Shown here piece after piece: positions 52,385 through 62,828 of a stretch of DNA of 64,000 nucleotides (its first letter is position 1; each line of letters starts with the position of its first letter). Source of the DNA: Bathynomus jamesi. Taxonomy: Eukaryota > Arthropoda > Malacostraca > Isopoda > Cirolanidae. A program made the position numbers and the translations under genes. Location of the stretch: positions 162,001-226,000 of the forward strand of contig JAJOZX010005797.1 in NCBI GenBank assembly GCA_023014485.1. The letters run 5' to 3'. The notes below the pieces were generated by a model. That model worked only from the letters and a program-made list of their open reading frames with translations. It made no database searches and was not told where the DNA came from.

Positions 52385-53913
52385 GTGTAATACATTATGC
52401 AGAGCAGGATATGCTAAAATGTGCTAAAAACACCAAATTTGACGTATAGGGTGTTCATAAATGATTACCCTGATTAAAGCATGCTATAACTTTTAAATAA
52501 ACTCGTATTCAAACACAGTTTTAATCATAAGTAGATAAACATACAAAGCTTTGATACATAGTTAATGAACTTAATAAGCTTCCACATGTGCATTCCTAGT
52601 GGCACGTAAAATGTCTAAACGGTATTCACACTCACGCCACACATTTTCCAACATTTGTGGGTTAACTGTTGCAATTGCATCCGTAATGCGTTCTCGCAAT
52701 GTCCTGATATCTGGAACAACTGTTGCATAAACCAAATCTTTAACATGACCCCAGAGAAAAAATCCAGCGGGTAATGTCTGGTGATCTTGGGGGCCATAGG
52801 ATTGGCCCGTCCCTGCCAATCCATCGATTTGGAAATGTTGCGTCGAGAGTTTCACGACCAACATGCGCCCAATGAGGGGGTACCCCATCTTGTTGGAAGA
52901 TGACAGTTGGCTGCCTATCCTGCAGCTGGGTGATGGCGTAATTCTGAACCTTCGCTGAACACTGACAGGAGATCTTAACTGAACAGCTACTATAGCGCTC
53001 CTAGCGGCGAATGCGGTAGACAAAACACACCAGCACAGAAACTCTATGCGTGTACGAGATCACCTGTAAAAAGAAAACGGATGTAAGATTCGTCATTAAA
53101 ACATGAGAGCATACTGTTTTCAGGGTAAACATTTATGAACACCCTGTATTCTCTAGATATCTGTGGCTAATTCCACTGAAAAATAAATCGCCTGAAACAG
53201 TTGCTAAAGCGACCAAAACGTTGATGTTAAAAGAAGAAAGGGTTCCTGGCTATTTTTGTACATATGGGGAAAGAATTTATAGGTCGCGCTTTTCAGAACA
53301 TGCTGACAGAGTTTAATATCAGTTACTACACTAGCAGTTCTATACATAAGGCCTCTTTAGCTGAAAGAGTTCAACGTACCATAAAGGAACGCATGCATCG
53401 CTATTTTACACATAAAAACACATACAGATATATAAACGTTCTCGGGTCATTGGCATCATCATACAACCGTTCACACCACCGTACGATTGGCACAACACCT
53501 AACGAAGTTTTAGAAAGAGGTACGCTGCCAGAGGTGAGAAGAGATGGAGCACCACCACCAACTCTACACATTTCAAAATCAATGATTATGTAAGGCTATC
53601 ACGTTCGGGAAATAAATTCGCGAAGGGATTTGAGCAAGGATGGACACGTGAGATTTTTAAAGTTCGTGCTATGAGACCTAAAGGCGAGATAATAATGTAT
53701 TACGTTGAAGATTTGAATGGGGAAGAGATCGCTGGAGGCTTTTACCGCGAGGAGTTGCAGAAAGTGACATTTAATTTAGGAAAAATGTGTTTAAAATTGA
53801 AAAATTTTAGGCAGCAAAGGTTCAGGAAAGAGAAAAATGTACCTGGTGAAATGGCTGGGTTACCCAGAAAGCTTCAACACCTATATAAAAGCTGCTGCAA
53901 TAATGAAGCTTAA
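52385..53913 (+). pseudogene. Polinton integrase, split by a deleted mariner
   Basis: The DDE integrase core begins before the inserted mariner with DMLKCAK and FDVFSRYLW, which holds the first catalytic Asp. The mariner (52447-53146) sits exactly at the GTA of FDV. After it come IPLKNKSPETV, a frame break near 53255 where the second Asp codon should be, GKEFIGRAFQNML, and KASLAERVQRT with the catalytic Glu. A further break near 53593 leads to the C-terminal chromo-like region (REIFKVRAMRPKGE, YYVEDLNGEEI, GGFYREELQ) ending at 53913. Inactive. Confidence 0.85.
52447..53146 (-). mobile_element. Internally deleted Tc1/mariner (DD41D-type) in the Polinton integrase
   Basis: AGGGTGTTCATAAATGATTACC at the left is the inverse of GGTAAACATTTATGAACACCCT at the right, with TA at both edges. 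On the minus strand the first piece of a transposase N-terminus (SPVSVQRRFR) is joined out of frame to the catalytic C-terminal half (DGVPPHW-like Asp region near 52870, FFLWGHVKDLVYA). The core between is deleted. The C-terminus is complete (RATRNAHVEAY, stop at 52571-52573). Confidence 0.87.
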
Positions 53914-53925
53914 TTAGTATGCAAC

Positions 53926-54720
53926 ATGGCGCCTAGCCACTTCTATGTCACATCCCGTCCTCTTCTTCTCTCTCTGTACATCCTAAAACACCCTGGCCAA
54001 CTTTGTGACAGAACTCCACGGACCCATTGAATTGGAGCGTGATTCGTATGAGGTGGGTTTATGTGAACTCCAGTTAGTCTCCAAATTTTTAACTCTTGAA
54101 AATGAGCAAATCATATTTCTGATCCTTAGAAGAATCGATGAGTGCGAAAAAATTAGGCATGCGATCAGTCCTGTTCGGTGAGGAACAGTACTATAGCACA
54201 AATGTTTCGCTAGGAATCGGCATTATGACACAGCCATGGACATTGTGACGGGTTAAACAAGAGTCTTGAAAAGTCGTACCTGACAAACGATTTACTTTTT
54301 GAAGTCGTAAACATAGACACGCCTGCATGCACATTGAAGTTAAAATCAACGCTTAGTAGAAATATTAAAGATAAAGAGCTGTTCACAATTGTGGCCGAGG
54401 GCCGATAGAGCGCAGCTCTCTAAAGAGATACCGTTCACGAGCAGCTTAATGTATCAATTGAAGATGGAGAAATTGGGTGAAAGCTCTCCACCTCCAGACA
54501 TGTGCTATATTTACAGCAATATCGTAGAGCACCAATTTGTTGGGGACACCCAGGCGCGCCTGCTGCATTGCACACATCCCCAACCATAGAGGGAAAAGTT
54601 TGAGCATTACATATGACAAGCCCCATTATGTGAATGTTGCGACTAATCTATTAACCAACATCTCGATATATATAAGAACGATTGAGGGAAAAAATTTCCC
54701 ATTCGGTGATGGAGCTTAAC
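53926..54720 (+). pseudogene. Polinton putative structural protein (minor capsid/penton candidate)
   Basis: ATG 53926 (MAPSHFYVTSRP) opens 13 bases after the integrase stop. Readable blocks in changing frames are NFVTELHGPIELER, YEVGLCELQLVS, ELFTIVAEGR and YIYSNIVEHQFVGDTQA. They correspond to a protein that accompanies the capsid gene in many animal Polintons, with the typical 'EVGL-E-Q' and 'VGDT-A-LL' blocks. At least five frame breaks or stops are present. Assignment as the single-jelly-roll minor capsid protein is inference from gene order. Confidence 0.6.
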
Positions 54721-54747
54721 AGTGAAACTACACTTTCGTCGTTTATA

Positions 54748-55077
54748 ATGACCCGAAGGCCATTCACAGTCTATCGAGGAGTGAGATACCAGCGTGGGAG
54801 TGGGCTTGGATCCATTTTTTCATCCATACTACGCACCGCTGTCCCACTGTTGAAGAGGGGTGCTAGATACCTAGGGAGGAAGGCGTTACAAACAGGTTTT
54901 AACGCGGCAGAAGACATAATGGGTGGAACTAAGCCTAAAGAAGCTCTAAAAAACATTTAAAACGTACACGGGACGAAATCATCAAAGATGCAAAGAGAAA
55001 AATGCGTGGTGCGGAAAGAAGAGATCTGCCAGGAAGAAGGGGTTACCATCACGTGGCGCTAAACGTAAAAGGAAATA
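54748..55077 (+). pseudogene. Polinton small basic protein
   Basis: ATG 54748 gives a frame with YRGVRYQRGSGLGSIF, an amphipathic segment SILRTAVPLLKRGARYL and AEDIMGGTKPKEALK. After shifts near 54955 and 55030 it becomes strongly basic (KRTRDEIIKDAKRKMRG) and ends in a lysine/arginine run near 55077. Small proteins of this shape sit between structural genes in Polintons and have been compared with adenovirus core or pVI-like proteins; the role here is inference. Confidence 0.6.
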
Positions 55078-55211
55078 AAAAAGAAGTGCTCTAAGCGTAT
55101 GAAACCTATGGCTGATCATTTTTTTAACTGATATAAGCTGAGGACACTACTCTCACGAATCATAGGCTGATTACTAGTTGTCGAGAGAGGTGGCACTATT
55201 TCTGACTCGTC

Positions 55212-56504
55212 ATGGCGCGTTTCATCCATCCGTGTAGTTCACAATGCTGTAAATCGGAACTGTCCCTCTTTGATATGCCCCCACTCAGGTCTCTATTGAG
55301 CATAGCGACTTTATTACAATTAACCCATTAAACACAATTAGTTCGCCGAGTGCCCCTATAGAATTCGTGATACCCAGCTCAGGCCCTTACTTTTTTGACC
55401 CGAGCTGCATGCACATGTACGCTAAACTGCGTATAGCCCATTCTGATGGAACGGACTGCGATGATAGTTACTCAGCGTACCCTGAAACCAACTTTTTACA
55501 CTCCATATTCAGCCAGTGTGAGGTGTATTTAAATCAGGTTAACATCTCGGCAGGAACGGGGTATTATCACCTACGAGCCTATCTGGAAAATGTCCTCAAC
55601 TTTTCAAAAGAAGCGAAGGACACCTTTTTAACCGCCGAGGGATATTACCAGACTAAAGATGAAAATGGTATAAAGGATAAATTTAAAAATTCTAAAAAAA
55701 GATATACGAGTGTTTTGGACGTCTTCATACAGATTTCACATTCCAGGAGAAACTGCTTATGAACGGGGTGGATATGAAGTTGAAGCTTACCCGCACGAGT
55801 CCTGAGATCTGCATAAATCTGGGGTCTGATCAAGAAGAGGGCGCGAAACCCGTTGTGATTCACATAATGGAGGCGTATTTGCGTGTACGCCGAGTGAAAT
55901 TAAGTTCGCCAAAACAAATAGAAATTGAGAAAGACTTAATACACGCCACAGTAAAATACCCAATTAACAGGGTACAGATCAAACTATACACGGTGCCCGC
56001 CGGGTTGGCCTCGAAGCAACTAGAAAACGTGGCCCTTGGAGTCCTACCTAAAAGGATATTAATTGGAATGCAGGACCACGCCTCGACGAATGGAAAATAT
56101 AAAAAGAGTGCCTTTAAATTCGAGAATTTCGGCCTTAAAAATATACTATACGTAAATGGCATCGCTTGGGAGGGACTACTTACGGACTACTCATCAGACG
56201 CTGTGTTCCCGCTCTGCGCGAGAGCTTATAGTAGTCTGGCTCATAATACAGGTGCATGTGACGAGCTTGGGTTTGGTGTAACGCAGAAAGAATTTGTCGA
56301 AGAATTTAACATTTATTCATTTGATGTTACGCCTGACTTGTCTGCTGGCGTAAATACGCACTTAAGTCCACAACAGAGTGGGAAATCTCAGTCAGGTTGG
56401 AATTTGCCAAGCCTATAGACGCGCCTATTAGTGTACTCGTGTACCTCGAATCACAGGCACTAATAGAAGTTGATCGTTTCAGGAACGTGGTGACAGACTT
56501 TTAA
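55212..56504 (+). pseudogene. Polinton major capsid protein (F54H12.2-like), frameshifted
   Basis: ATG 55212 (MARFIHPCSSQCCKSELSLF) begins the typical N-terminus. Readable blocks are APIEFVIPSSGPYFFD, NFLHSIFSQCEVYLN, YYHLRAYLENVLNFS, then after a break near 55720 LLMNGVDMKLKL, YPINRVQIKLYTVP and SFDVTPDLSA. The stop is at 56502-56504. Frame breaks near 55283, 55720 and 56375. The family is widely annotated as 'uncharacterized protein F54H12.2' and is understood to be the double-jelly-roll capsid protein of Polintons; length is close to the usual size. Confidence 0.85.
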
Positions 56505-56505
56505 A

Positions 56506-56893
56506 ATGGACGCGAATACACTCCAGAGAGTAATGAAAAGTGACCGATTCACACGCTCCAAATTTATCGGTGTGTTTGCGAAGAATGAAATATTGAAGTT
56601 GCCAACTACGAGAAACTGGTACGGGATTATCGTTAACACCGACATTGTGGGGGTGAGGGATTCATTGGTTTGCAATCTATTTTAAAAATAAGGAAAGAAT
56701 GTACTATTTTGACTCACTCGGCGCTCAGCCCTGGAATGATTCTGTGGTTGTACAGTTTATCGAGCAGATACATGTACCTGAGATTGTGTGGAACCCGTAT
56801 CGCCTTCAAGGATATTATAGTAACACGTGCGGCATGTACGCCCTCTCATTTCTCATGCACATGTCACGTGGGAAGGGATTTATAAATTTTTAA
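56506..56893 (+). pseudogene. Polinton adenain-like cysteine protease, one frameshift
   Basis: ATG 56506 directly follows the capsid stop. The first frame reads MDANTLQRVMKSDRF and FIGVFAKNEIL and breaks near 56655. The second holds HWFAIYF (catalytic His), MYYFDSLG (Asp), then LQGYYSNTCGMYAL (Gln and Cys), ending at TAA 56891-56893. All catalytic residues of the adenovirus-type protease survive in the sequence, but in two frames. Confidence 0.83.
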
Positions 56894-57140
56894 AATTATT
56901 CGATTTGTGCACACTGAAATGAATGATAAAAATGTATGCAGACAGATAAAAAAAAGGTTCCCATGTGTTAGCACCCGCTGTATTGTGTAAAGGTGTATAT
57001 CTATATTGTGTAAAGGCTTATTTGTAACCATTAAGACTTATTTAATGGACACTGGTTCCGCTTTGTACATGTTTTCTACCATTTAATAAATTAAATGAAA
57101 ATACAATGTGTTTTGTTCTTAACCCCCAAAAAATACTTAC
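56894..57140. other. Nothing recognised
   Basis: Contains AATAAA near 57084 and a short duplication of TTGTGTAAAGG (56984 and 57006). It may be Polinton 3' flank. Confidence 0.3.
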
Positions 57141-57307
57141 ATTAGTTCTTCGATGACCTGGCATTCGTTGGACCGGATGTGAACCAATACCTCGACCTCT
57201 GTGTTCAGGTCGCTGGTTTGGTTGTGGGGTAAAGCATCCATATCACTTATTCCCCTTTCATCAAAACGAAAAGTAGCTATAACACGATCAAGTTCCGCAT
57301 CGGTCCT
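57141..57307 (-). CDS. Candidate orphan internal exon (167 bp)
   Basis: On the minus strand a pyrimidine-rich 3' splice site (ATTTTTACTTAACTTTAG) precedes 167 bp open in one frame (RTDAELDRVIATFRFDERGI, then SDMDALPHNQTSD and EVEVLVHIRSNECQVIEEL). It is followed at once by GTAAGTAT, a near-consensus 5' splice site. The sequence is acidic and not low-complexity. I do not recognise the protein. It may be a host exon or part of a spliced transposon gene. Confidence 0.45.
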
Positions 57308-57399
57308 CTAAAGTTAAGTAAAAATAAAGTTTAATCTAAAAGCTACAATAAGAGAAAATGCCGCGAATTTTAAAAATTATAATAAAAAGCAGATATCCT

Positions 57400-57782
57400 G
57401 ACAGTTTTCAAAAGTATGAGTGCTAAGACAACGTCTGCCGACACCGGTCTCGATCCCGCCAGCAATTCTTAAAAGTTTTAATATTTCTAAAATCCTATCT
57501 GTAGAACTTTCTATAAATTTTTAAATTATCGAGAAAAGTATTATTAAAGCTCCACCATATATATATATATGCCGAAATAACCACGAAGGAAACAGCATAA
57601 TTAATAGCAAGTGCACTAATTTACAGCTCAAAAGAAAGATTAGTTGGGTGTGCTGTGCTCCGTCTGCCTGCAACGGATCTCGAACCCGCAGACAATTCTT
57701 AATAGATTTTAATATTTCTAAAATCCTACTTGTACAACTTTCTGTAAATTTTTAAATTATCAAGAAATGTGCAAATAAAACA

Positions 57783-57832
<50 letters not shown>

Positions 57833-58120
57833 AAATAACCACGAAGGAAACAGAGAATAATTAATAGCAAGTGCACTAATTTACAGCTCAAAAGGAAGAT
57901 TCGTTGGGTGTGCTAAGCATCTCAGAGAATAATTAAAAGCGAGTACGCTAATTTACAGCTCAAAAGTAAGATTAGCTGGGTGTGCTATGCTCAGTCTGCC
58001 TGCAACGGGTCTCGAAATCGCAGACAATTCTTAATAGTTTTGGTATTTTAAAACCCTATCTGTACAACTTTCTGTAAATTTTTAAATTAACACTGATTGA
58101 AACGTTATATATAGACCGAG
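57400..58120. repeat. Three diverged copies of a repeat of about 250 bp
   Basis: Shared words are AATAACCACGAAGGAAACAG (57574, 57833), TTTACAGCTCAAAAG (57620, 57882, 57954), CGAACCCGCAGACAATTCTTAAT (57670, degraded at 57450 and 58012) and ACTTTCTGTAAATTTTTAAATTA. TA tracts separate the copies. The minus strand of the middle part reads GGGTTCGAGATCC, like a tRNA B box, without an evident A box. Confidence 0.65.
57783..57828. repeat. (TA)n microsatellite
   Basis: Alternating TA between two copies of the 250-bp repeat. Confidence 0.95.
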
Positions 58121-58267
58121 AATAAAGCACAAACTATTTTTCAAAAGAATTATTATGGTACTTATAAGTTAATTAACAATGAATGAAACGATAGTAGGAT
58201 ATATTATGTCCCGGTTAGGTTATATTACTATAAACGAGAAAGAGCCCTGGCCTATATATATATATAT

Positions 58268-59668
58268 AAAGGGTGATCCAGAGAAATGGGACCCAAAAGA
58301 AACCCCTGTAACTCTTAAAGTATAAGTCCTTTTATAAAATCATACGCATCATTCGAAAGAGGATAGTTACAAGTTTGTACAGGATTGTATAGGTTTTGAC
58401 AATACAAGACAAGATAAGATACAAAACAAAATAAAAGTGTTAGTTAAAACTAACCCTTCAAGATGACTGCATGGACTGTGGAACAGCTGCGTTTCATAAC
58501 TGAGCAATATTATGAGCATGGAAGAAGTGTAGTTTCAGCTCAAAGATCTTTCAAGACAAATTTTCAGATGTCAAAATCACCTTCTAAGAAAGTAATCCGT
58601 CGGTGTGTCAGAAATTTTTCCCTAACTGGCAGCATTGGAAAAAGAAAACCAGCTGGAAGAGTGCGCACAGCAAGGATAGACGAGATCATTAACAGAACTC
58701 ATGAAATTGTACAGGATAATCCTAACATAAGCATCAGACGTGCTTCTCAGCTGTTAGGAGTTGGATATGGAACAACACATCGTATATTCAAACAAAATTT
58801 AATGCTCTTTCCATATAAAATTCAAACAGTGCAACAACTAAACGATGGAGATTTCGCACGAAGACGACAATTCTGTCAATGGATCCAACAGAAGGTAAAT
58901 GACACCACCAATTTTCTAGCAACTTTGATTATGTCAGACGAAGCCCATTTTCACTTGAATGGAACTGTAAACAAACAAAATTGTCGTTTCTGGGCAACAG
59001 AAAGTCCATTGAATATTACCGAAGTCCCGTTGCATAGTCAGCGTGTAACTGTTTGGTGTGGTCTTACTACATCTCAGATCATAGGGCCGTACTTTTTCGA
59101 GGATTCCACCGGAAACACGGTCACTGTAAATGGTGATCGCTACGAAAAAATGTTGACCGATTTCCTTATTCCTAAATTAAGAGATCTTTGTCTAGAAAAC
59201 CACTGGTTCCAACAAGACGGAGCTACCTGCCATACCACGAGGAACTGCATGGCAGTTTTGCGTCAAACGTTTCCAGGCGAGTTAATCTCAAGATTTGGAG
59301 ACGTTGAATGGCCCGCAAGGTCTCCGGATTTTTCTCCCTTAGATTATTATCTCTGGGGATATTTAAAGAGTAGGGTCTACAGAAATAACCCAACGACCTT
59401 GCAAGAATTGAAGGCCGCCATCACAAATGAGATACAGGCCATACCACCGCACACTCTTGCAAAAGTGATGCAGAACTTACAAGCGAGAACACTGGAATGC
59501 TTGGCAACTAATGGAGCACATTTGAAAGGTCATTTTTAAAAAATAAATATTTCATAATAAACTTGTAACTCTACTCTTTCGAATGATATATAGTTTCTAT
59601 GAAAGGAATTAAATATTAAGAATATTTGGCTTTTTTTTATGGGTCCCATTTATCTGGATCACCCAGTA
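58268..59668 (+). mobile_element. Complete DD41D Tc1/mariner element, TIRs and TA flanks present
   Basis: GGGTGATCCAGAGAAATGGGAC at the left is the inverse (one or two differences) of the right end GTCCCATTTATCTGGATCACCC. Both ends are bordered by (TA)n. About 1.4 kb with a single uninterrupted gene. It is the best-preserved autonomous-looking element of the window. Confidence 0.92.
58463..59539 (+). CDS. Tc1/mariner-superfamily transposase, intact DD41D
   Basis: A frame of 358 codons from ATG 58463 (MTAWTVEQLRFITEQYY) to TAA at 59537-59539, without stops. Residues 1-115 carry two helix-turn-helix units (QYYEHGRSVVSAQRSF; ISIRRASQLLGVGYGT). The catalytic core has D in IMSDEAHFHL, D in HWFQQDGATCH and D in FSPLDYYLWGYL, with 41 residues between the second and third. 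The linker WPARSPDFSPLD is typical. The protein would bind the TIRs and cut and paste the element at TA sites in the nucleus. Length is normal and all catalytic Asp are present, so activity is possible from sequence alone. Confidence 0.93.
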   Translation: MTAWTVEQLRFITEQYYEHGRSVVSAQRSFKTNFQMSKSPSKKVIRRCVRNFSLTGSIGKRKPAGRVRTARIDEIINRTHEIVQDNPNISIRRASQLLGVGYGTTHRIFKQNLMLFPYKIQTVQQLNDGDFARRRQFCQWIQQKVNDTTNFLATLIMSDEAHFHLNGTVNKQNCRFWATESPLNITEVPLHSQRVTVWCGLTTSQIIGPYFFEDSTGNTVTVNGDRYEKMLTDFLIPKLRDLCLENHWFQQDGATCHTTRNCMAVLRQTFPGELISRFGDVEWPARSPDFSPLDYYLWGYLKSRVYRNNPTTLQELKAAITNEIQAIPPHTLAKVMQNLQARTLECLATNGAHLKGHF

Positions 59669-59676
59669 TATATATA

Positions 59677-59720
<44 letters not shown>
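59668..59720. repeat. (TA)n microsatellite
   Basis: TA tract with one GTG interruption, at the right edge of the mariner. Confidence 0.95.
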
Positions 59721-59723
<3 letters not shown>

Positions 59724-60018
59724 TTGGTATTTCAAAAGCACTAAGCAAGAAAAACGAATGAATTGAGGCTCTGAGATGAAAGGGCCCCCTTTTATAAGCG
59801 TAATTGTGAACAACCCACAACACACAAAACGCTAGCTTCCTATTGGCTATCAGTGAATTTTTGGCGGTGCTTAACGCGTAGGTCTGCATAGCGGCCAAAC
59901 AGAGGTCTTGGGCTCCGCCCACAGGGGTGTGATTGGCTGCCCCGTGAAATCTGGGACGTGTCAGACATCCCCATTCGTAGAGAGAGAGAAACGCTTTGTT
60001 GTTTTTATCTTGTATTCG

Positions 60019-60024
<6 letters not shown>
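59721..60024. other. Nothing recognised
   Basis: Non-repetitive sequence between two mariner elements, containing TGGGCTCCGCCCACAGG. No gene seen. Confidence 0.3.
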
Positions 60025-60050
<26 letters not shown>

Positions 60051-60055
<5 letters not shown>

Positions 60056-61417
60056 GTTTCAAAAGTCCCTCATTATTTTTAAAATTTTATTAAAATAGCA
60101 ATTACAAGAGGAACCAAATGACAATTTGGTTGCTGAGTCTACGATTCATGAGAATTTTGGTGGCATCAAACTTGGCTTCATAAGTCTACTGGAAAGTCAC
60201 TGGTACACCTCAACGTGGGCACCGTCTTTTTCGAAACAAGCGAGCCACCGTTTTACGCATTCTTGGCCGACATTGGACAACATTTCGGGAGTAACAGAAG
60301 CACACGCATTCCTGATCCGTTCTTCTAGTGTGGGGAGGACTCGCGGCTTGGTGGCGTACACTTTGCTCTTAATGTAGCCCCACAAAAAGAAGTCGCATGG
60401 GGTAAGATCAGGCGAGCGAGCAGCCCATTCGATGGGACCACGGCGACCAATCCACCGATCCGGGAACTGCTTATTCAGAAATGAGCGAACCTCATGCGAG
60501 TAATGAGCAGGGGCACCGTCTTGCTGGAAAATGACTTCTTGCATGTCAGCTACAGCTGACAGTTGGGGGATGCAGAACTCCTGAAGCATACGAAGGTAAT
60601 TGTCTCCGTTGACGTTCACGGAATTTCCATCTTGATCCCGGAAGAAGAACGGACCAATCAGCCCAGCTGAGGAGATGGCACACCAGACGACCAATTTCGG
60701 CGTGTCCCTTTCATGTTCACGGATCTCCGCAGGATTGTGAATTCCCCAGATGCGGGTGTTGTCGATTGACGCGACCAGAAAGGTGGAAGAGAGCTTCGTC
60801 GCTGAACCACATGTGCTCCAGGATCGATGGGTCTCTTTCGTAGTGATGCAGCAGTGTCTCACACATCTCCACCCGGCAATCGTAGTCTTGAGGTTCCAGC
60901 TTCTGAACCACCTGGATCTTGTACGGATACAGCTTGAGACCACGCCGCAAAATCCGTTGGATAGATGTCGCGCTGATGTTCAGTTCCGCAGCAGCTCGCC
61001 GAATGGACTTTCCTTGACTGAGTAAACGCCTCACGGACAGTTTCGACATTCTCCTCACTCCGCCCACTTCGAGGTCTTCCTGATCGTGGTTTGTCCTTTA
61101 CAGATCCGGTCTCCATAAACTTCCGGTGGGTGGCGACGATGGTGTTCCTCTCCGGTGCATAATGCTGTCCGTAGACTGCCCGGAATCGTCGCTGCACTTC
61201 GACCACAGATTGAAAAACCTCCTGCCATGCAGCGATTTTACACCTCTGCTCTAGAGTCAGCATGGTAGCAGAAGAAAACGGAGCAAAACTTCAAATGTAG
61301 ACTCAAAAAAATTCTCAACTACTGAGTAAGAGTTTACCACAAAATGAACGTCGTTGGTCGATTAGCTGCAAAGAAAATTGAAAATCAAATTAGTGAGGGA
61401 CTTTTGAAACACCCGGT
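60051..61417 (-). mobile_element. DD41D Tc1/mariner element with TIRs, TA flanks
   Basis: AGGGTGTTTCAAAAGTCCCTCA at the left is the inverse of TGAGGGACTTTTGAAACACCC at the right. TA tracts border both ends. It encodes a frameshifted transposase on the minus strand. Confidence 0.92.
60197..61263 (-). pseudogene. Tc1/mariner transposase (DD41D) with two frameshifts
   Basis: ATG 61263 (MLTLEQRCKIAAWQEVFQ) opens the helix-turn-helix region with ETGSVKDKPRSGRPR. A frame break near 61030 leads to GKSIRRAAAELNISATS and IQRILRRGLKLYPYK, then MWFSDEALFHLSG (first Asp). A second break near 60760 leads to VVWCAISSAGLIGPFFF, IFQQDGAPAHY (second Asp) and LTPCDFFLWGYI (third Asp, 41 residues on). It ends at 60197. 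Both breaks look like single-base events; all catalytic residues are kept. Confidence 0.9.
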
Positions 61418-61434
61418 ATATATATATATATATA

Positions 61435-62828
61435 CAGTGCCCGCGAAAAGTATCCGATCACTCAAGAAAATACAATATTTTCCCTTGATATTCAGAGACA
61501 CGTAATTCACTTTCTATTTGTTCTAGCGACATCTGGTAACTTTGAGGTTGCTCGCTGATATGAGAGCTATCCAACGCATTCTCAAATTAGTGTTCTGGTA
61601 GCCTTCGTTGCGGGTGGCTGTGTCTCAAATTTGTCAGATTTCACTGTTTGTGTAAATTTCTTGATATTTTTTTTTTTTTTACAGAAAGTGGTGTAAATAA
61701 AATTTATATTAATGTGTGCTAAAAAACAACTTAGAGTGATTGTCGAGGTGCTATTGTTGCTTTGCATGCATGTGGGAAATCACAGAGACAGATAGCTAAG
61801 GAATTAAACATATCCCAAAGTACCGTTAATTTATGGGTTTCACGGGCTGAGAACAATGGTGGCCTAACCACGCCAGTCCCTAAAAAACGATCTGGCAGAC
61901 CGAGAAAAACAAATTCGCGAACAGACAAACTTATGAAACGTTTAGTATTGAAAAACCCAACAATAACTGCGAAAGAATAAAATTTAATATGAATAATTTG
62001 TTATCTGGTGTTTCTGAACGAACTATCCAGGAGCGGCTCCAAAAAGAACTCGGATTACCATCTCGCCATGCTGCTAAGAAACCGTTCATTAATGAAAAAA
62101 TGCGTAAAAAACGTGTCGCATTTTGTAAAAAATACATTCATTGGACTGTTGATGACTGGAAGAAGGTTTTATTTAGCGATGAGTCGACATTTTTGACATT
62201 CAGAAGTTGTCCAAAAAAGGTTCACACCGGCCTATTGGCTCAAATAGGATGGACCCTAAATACACCCTAAAGACAATGAAACACCCTCCAAGTGTGATGG
62301 TTTGGGGTTGTTTCGGTTACTATGGGCGTGGAAACTTATATTTTCTTCCGAAGAACACAACTATGAATGGTGCTGCACGGTATTTAGCAATGCTACAGGA
62401 TAAACTTCCAATGGCAATGGCAATCCAAAGGACAAAAACATACATGCATGATGGTGCACCATGTCCACAGGGCCAAAATAGTGACAAAATGGATTACTGA
62501 CAATAAATTTGATATTTTGGATTGGCCTGGTAATAGTCCAGATCTCAATCCGATAGAAAATCTGTGGCTAATAATAAAAAATAAGGTTGAATGCCACGAC
62601 ACTGGCTCAGTCGAAAAATTACAAGAGGCCATCAAAAAGGTATGGTGCAAGGAAATATCAGTGGAAGTTTGTCAAACTTGATTAAATCCATGCCAAAACG
62701 TCTAGAACAAGTCATCCAAACCAAGGACAGATGACAAAATACTAATATAAGGTTAGTATACATTTAAACATTGTTTTTTATGTAAAAATACAAATTTTAA
62801 GGTGATCGGATACTTTTCGCGGGCACTG
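61435..62828 (+). mobile_element. Tc1 element (DD34E) with TIRs and TA flanks
   Basis: CAGTGCCCGCGAAAAGTATCC at the left is the exact inverse of GGATACTTTTCGCGGGCACTG at the right; CGATCAC continues the match inward. TA borders both ends. It encodes a Tc1 transposase relic. Confidence 0.93.
61712..62734 (+). pseudogene. Tc1 transposase (DD34E), several frameshifts
   Basis: ATG 61712 (MCAKKQLRVIV), frame break near 61740, then HACGKSQRQIAKELNIS and the GRPR-type AT-hook KRSGRPRKTN. A lost base near 61976 breaks the frame before the second helix-turn-helix (GVSERTIQERLQKELGL). The catalytic core has D in VLFSDES, a break near 62205, VMVWGCFGYYG, D in YMHDGAPC, a break near 62470, and E in SPDLNPIENLW, with 34 residues between the last two. 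The stop is TGA at 62732-62734. Inactive. Confidence 0.9.

Larger units (their letters stand above)
52385..56893 (+). mobile_element. Polinton/Maverick fragment (integrase to protease)
   Basis: The gene order on the plus strand is integrase, structural-type protein, small basic protein, major capsid protein and cysteine protease, closely packed (the protease ATG begins one base after the capsid stop). DNA polymerase B, the packaging ATPase and terminal inverted repeats are not in the window, so it is truncated on both sides. Every long gene has frame breaks. Polintons are large self-replicating, virus-related transposons of animals. Confidence 0.88.

Noticed and set aside
53983..54201. Minus-strand frame across the Polinton structural gene
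   Set aside because: Antisense of readable plus-strand blocks of the Polinton protein.
57670..57690. tRNA gene suggested by a GGGTTCGAGATCC B-box-like word
   Set aside because: No A box at the right distance and no cloverleaf could be drawn.
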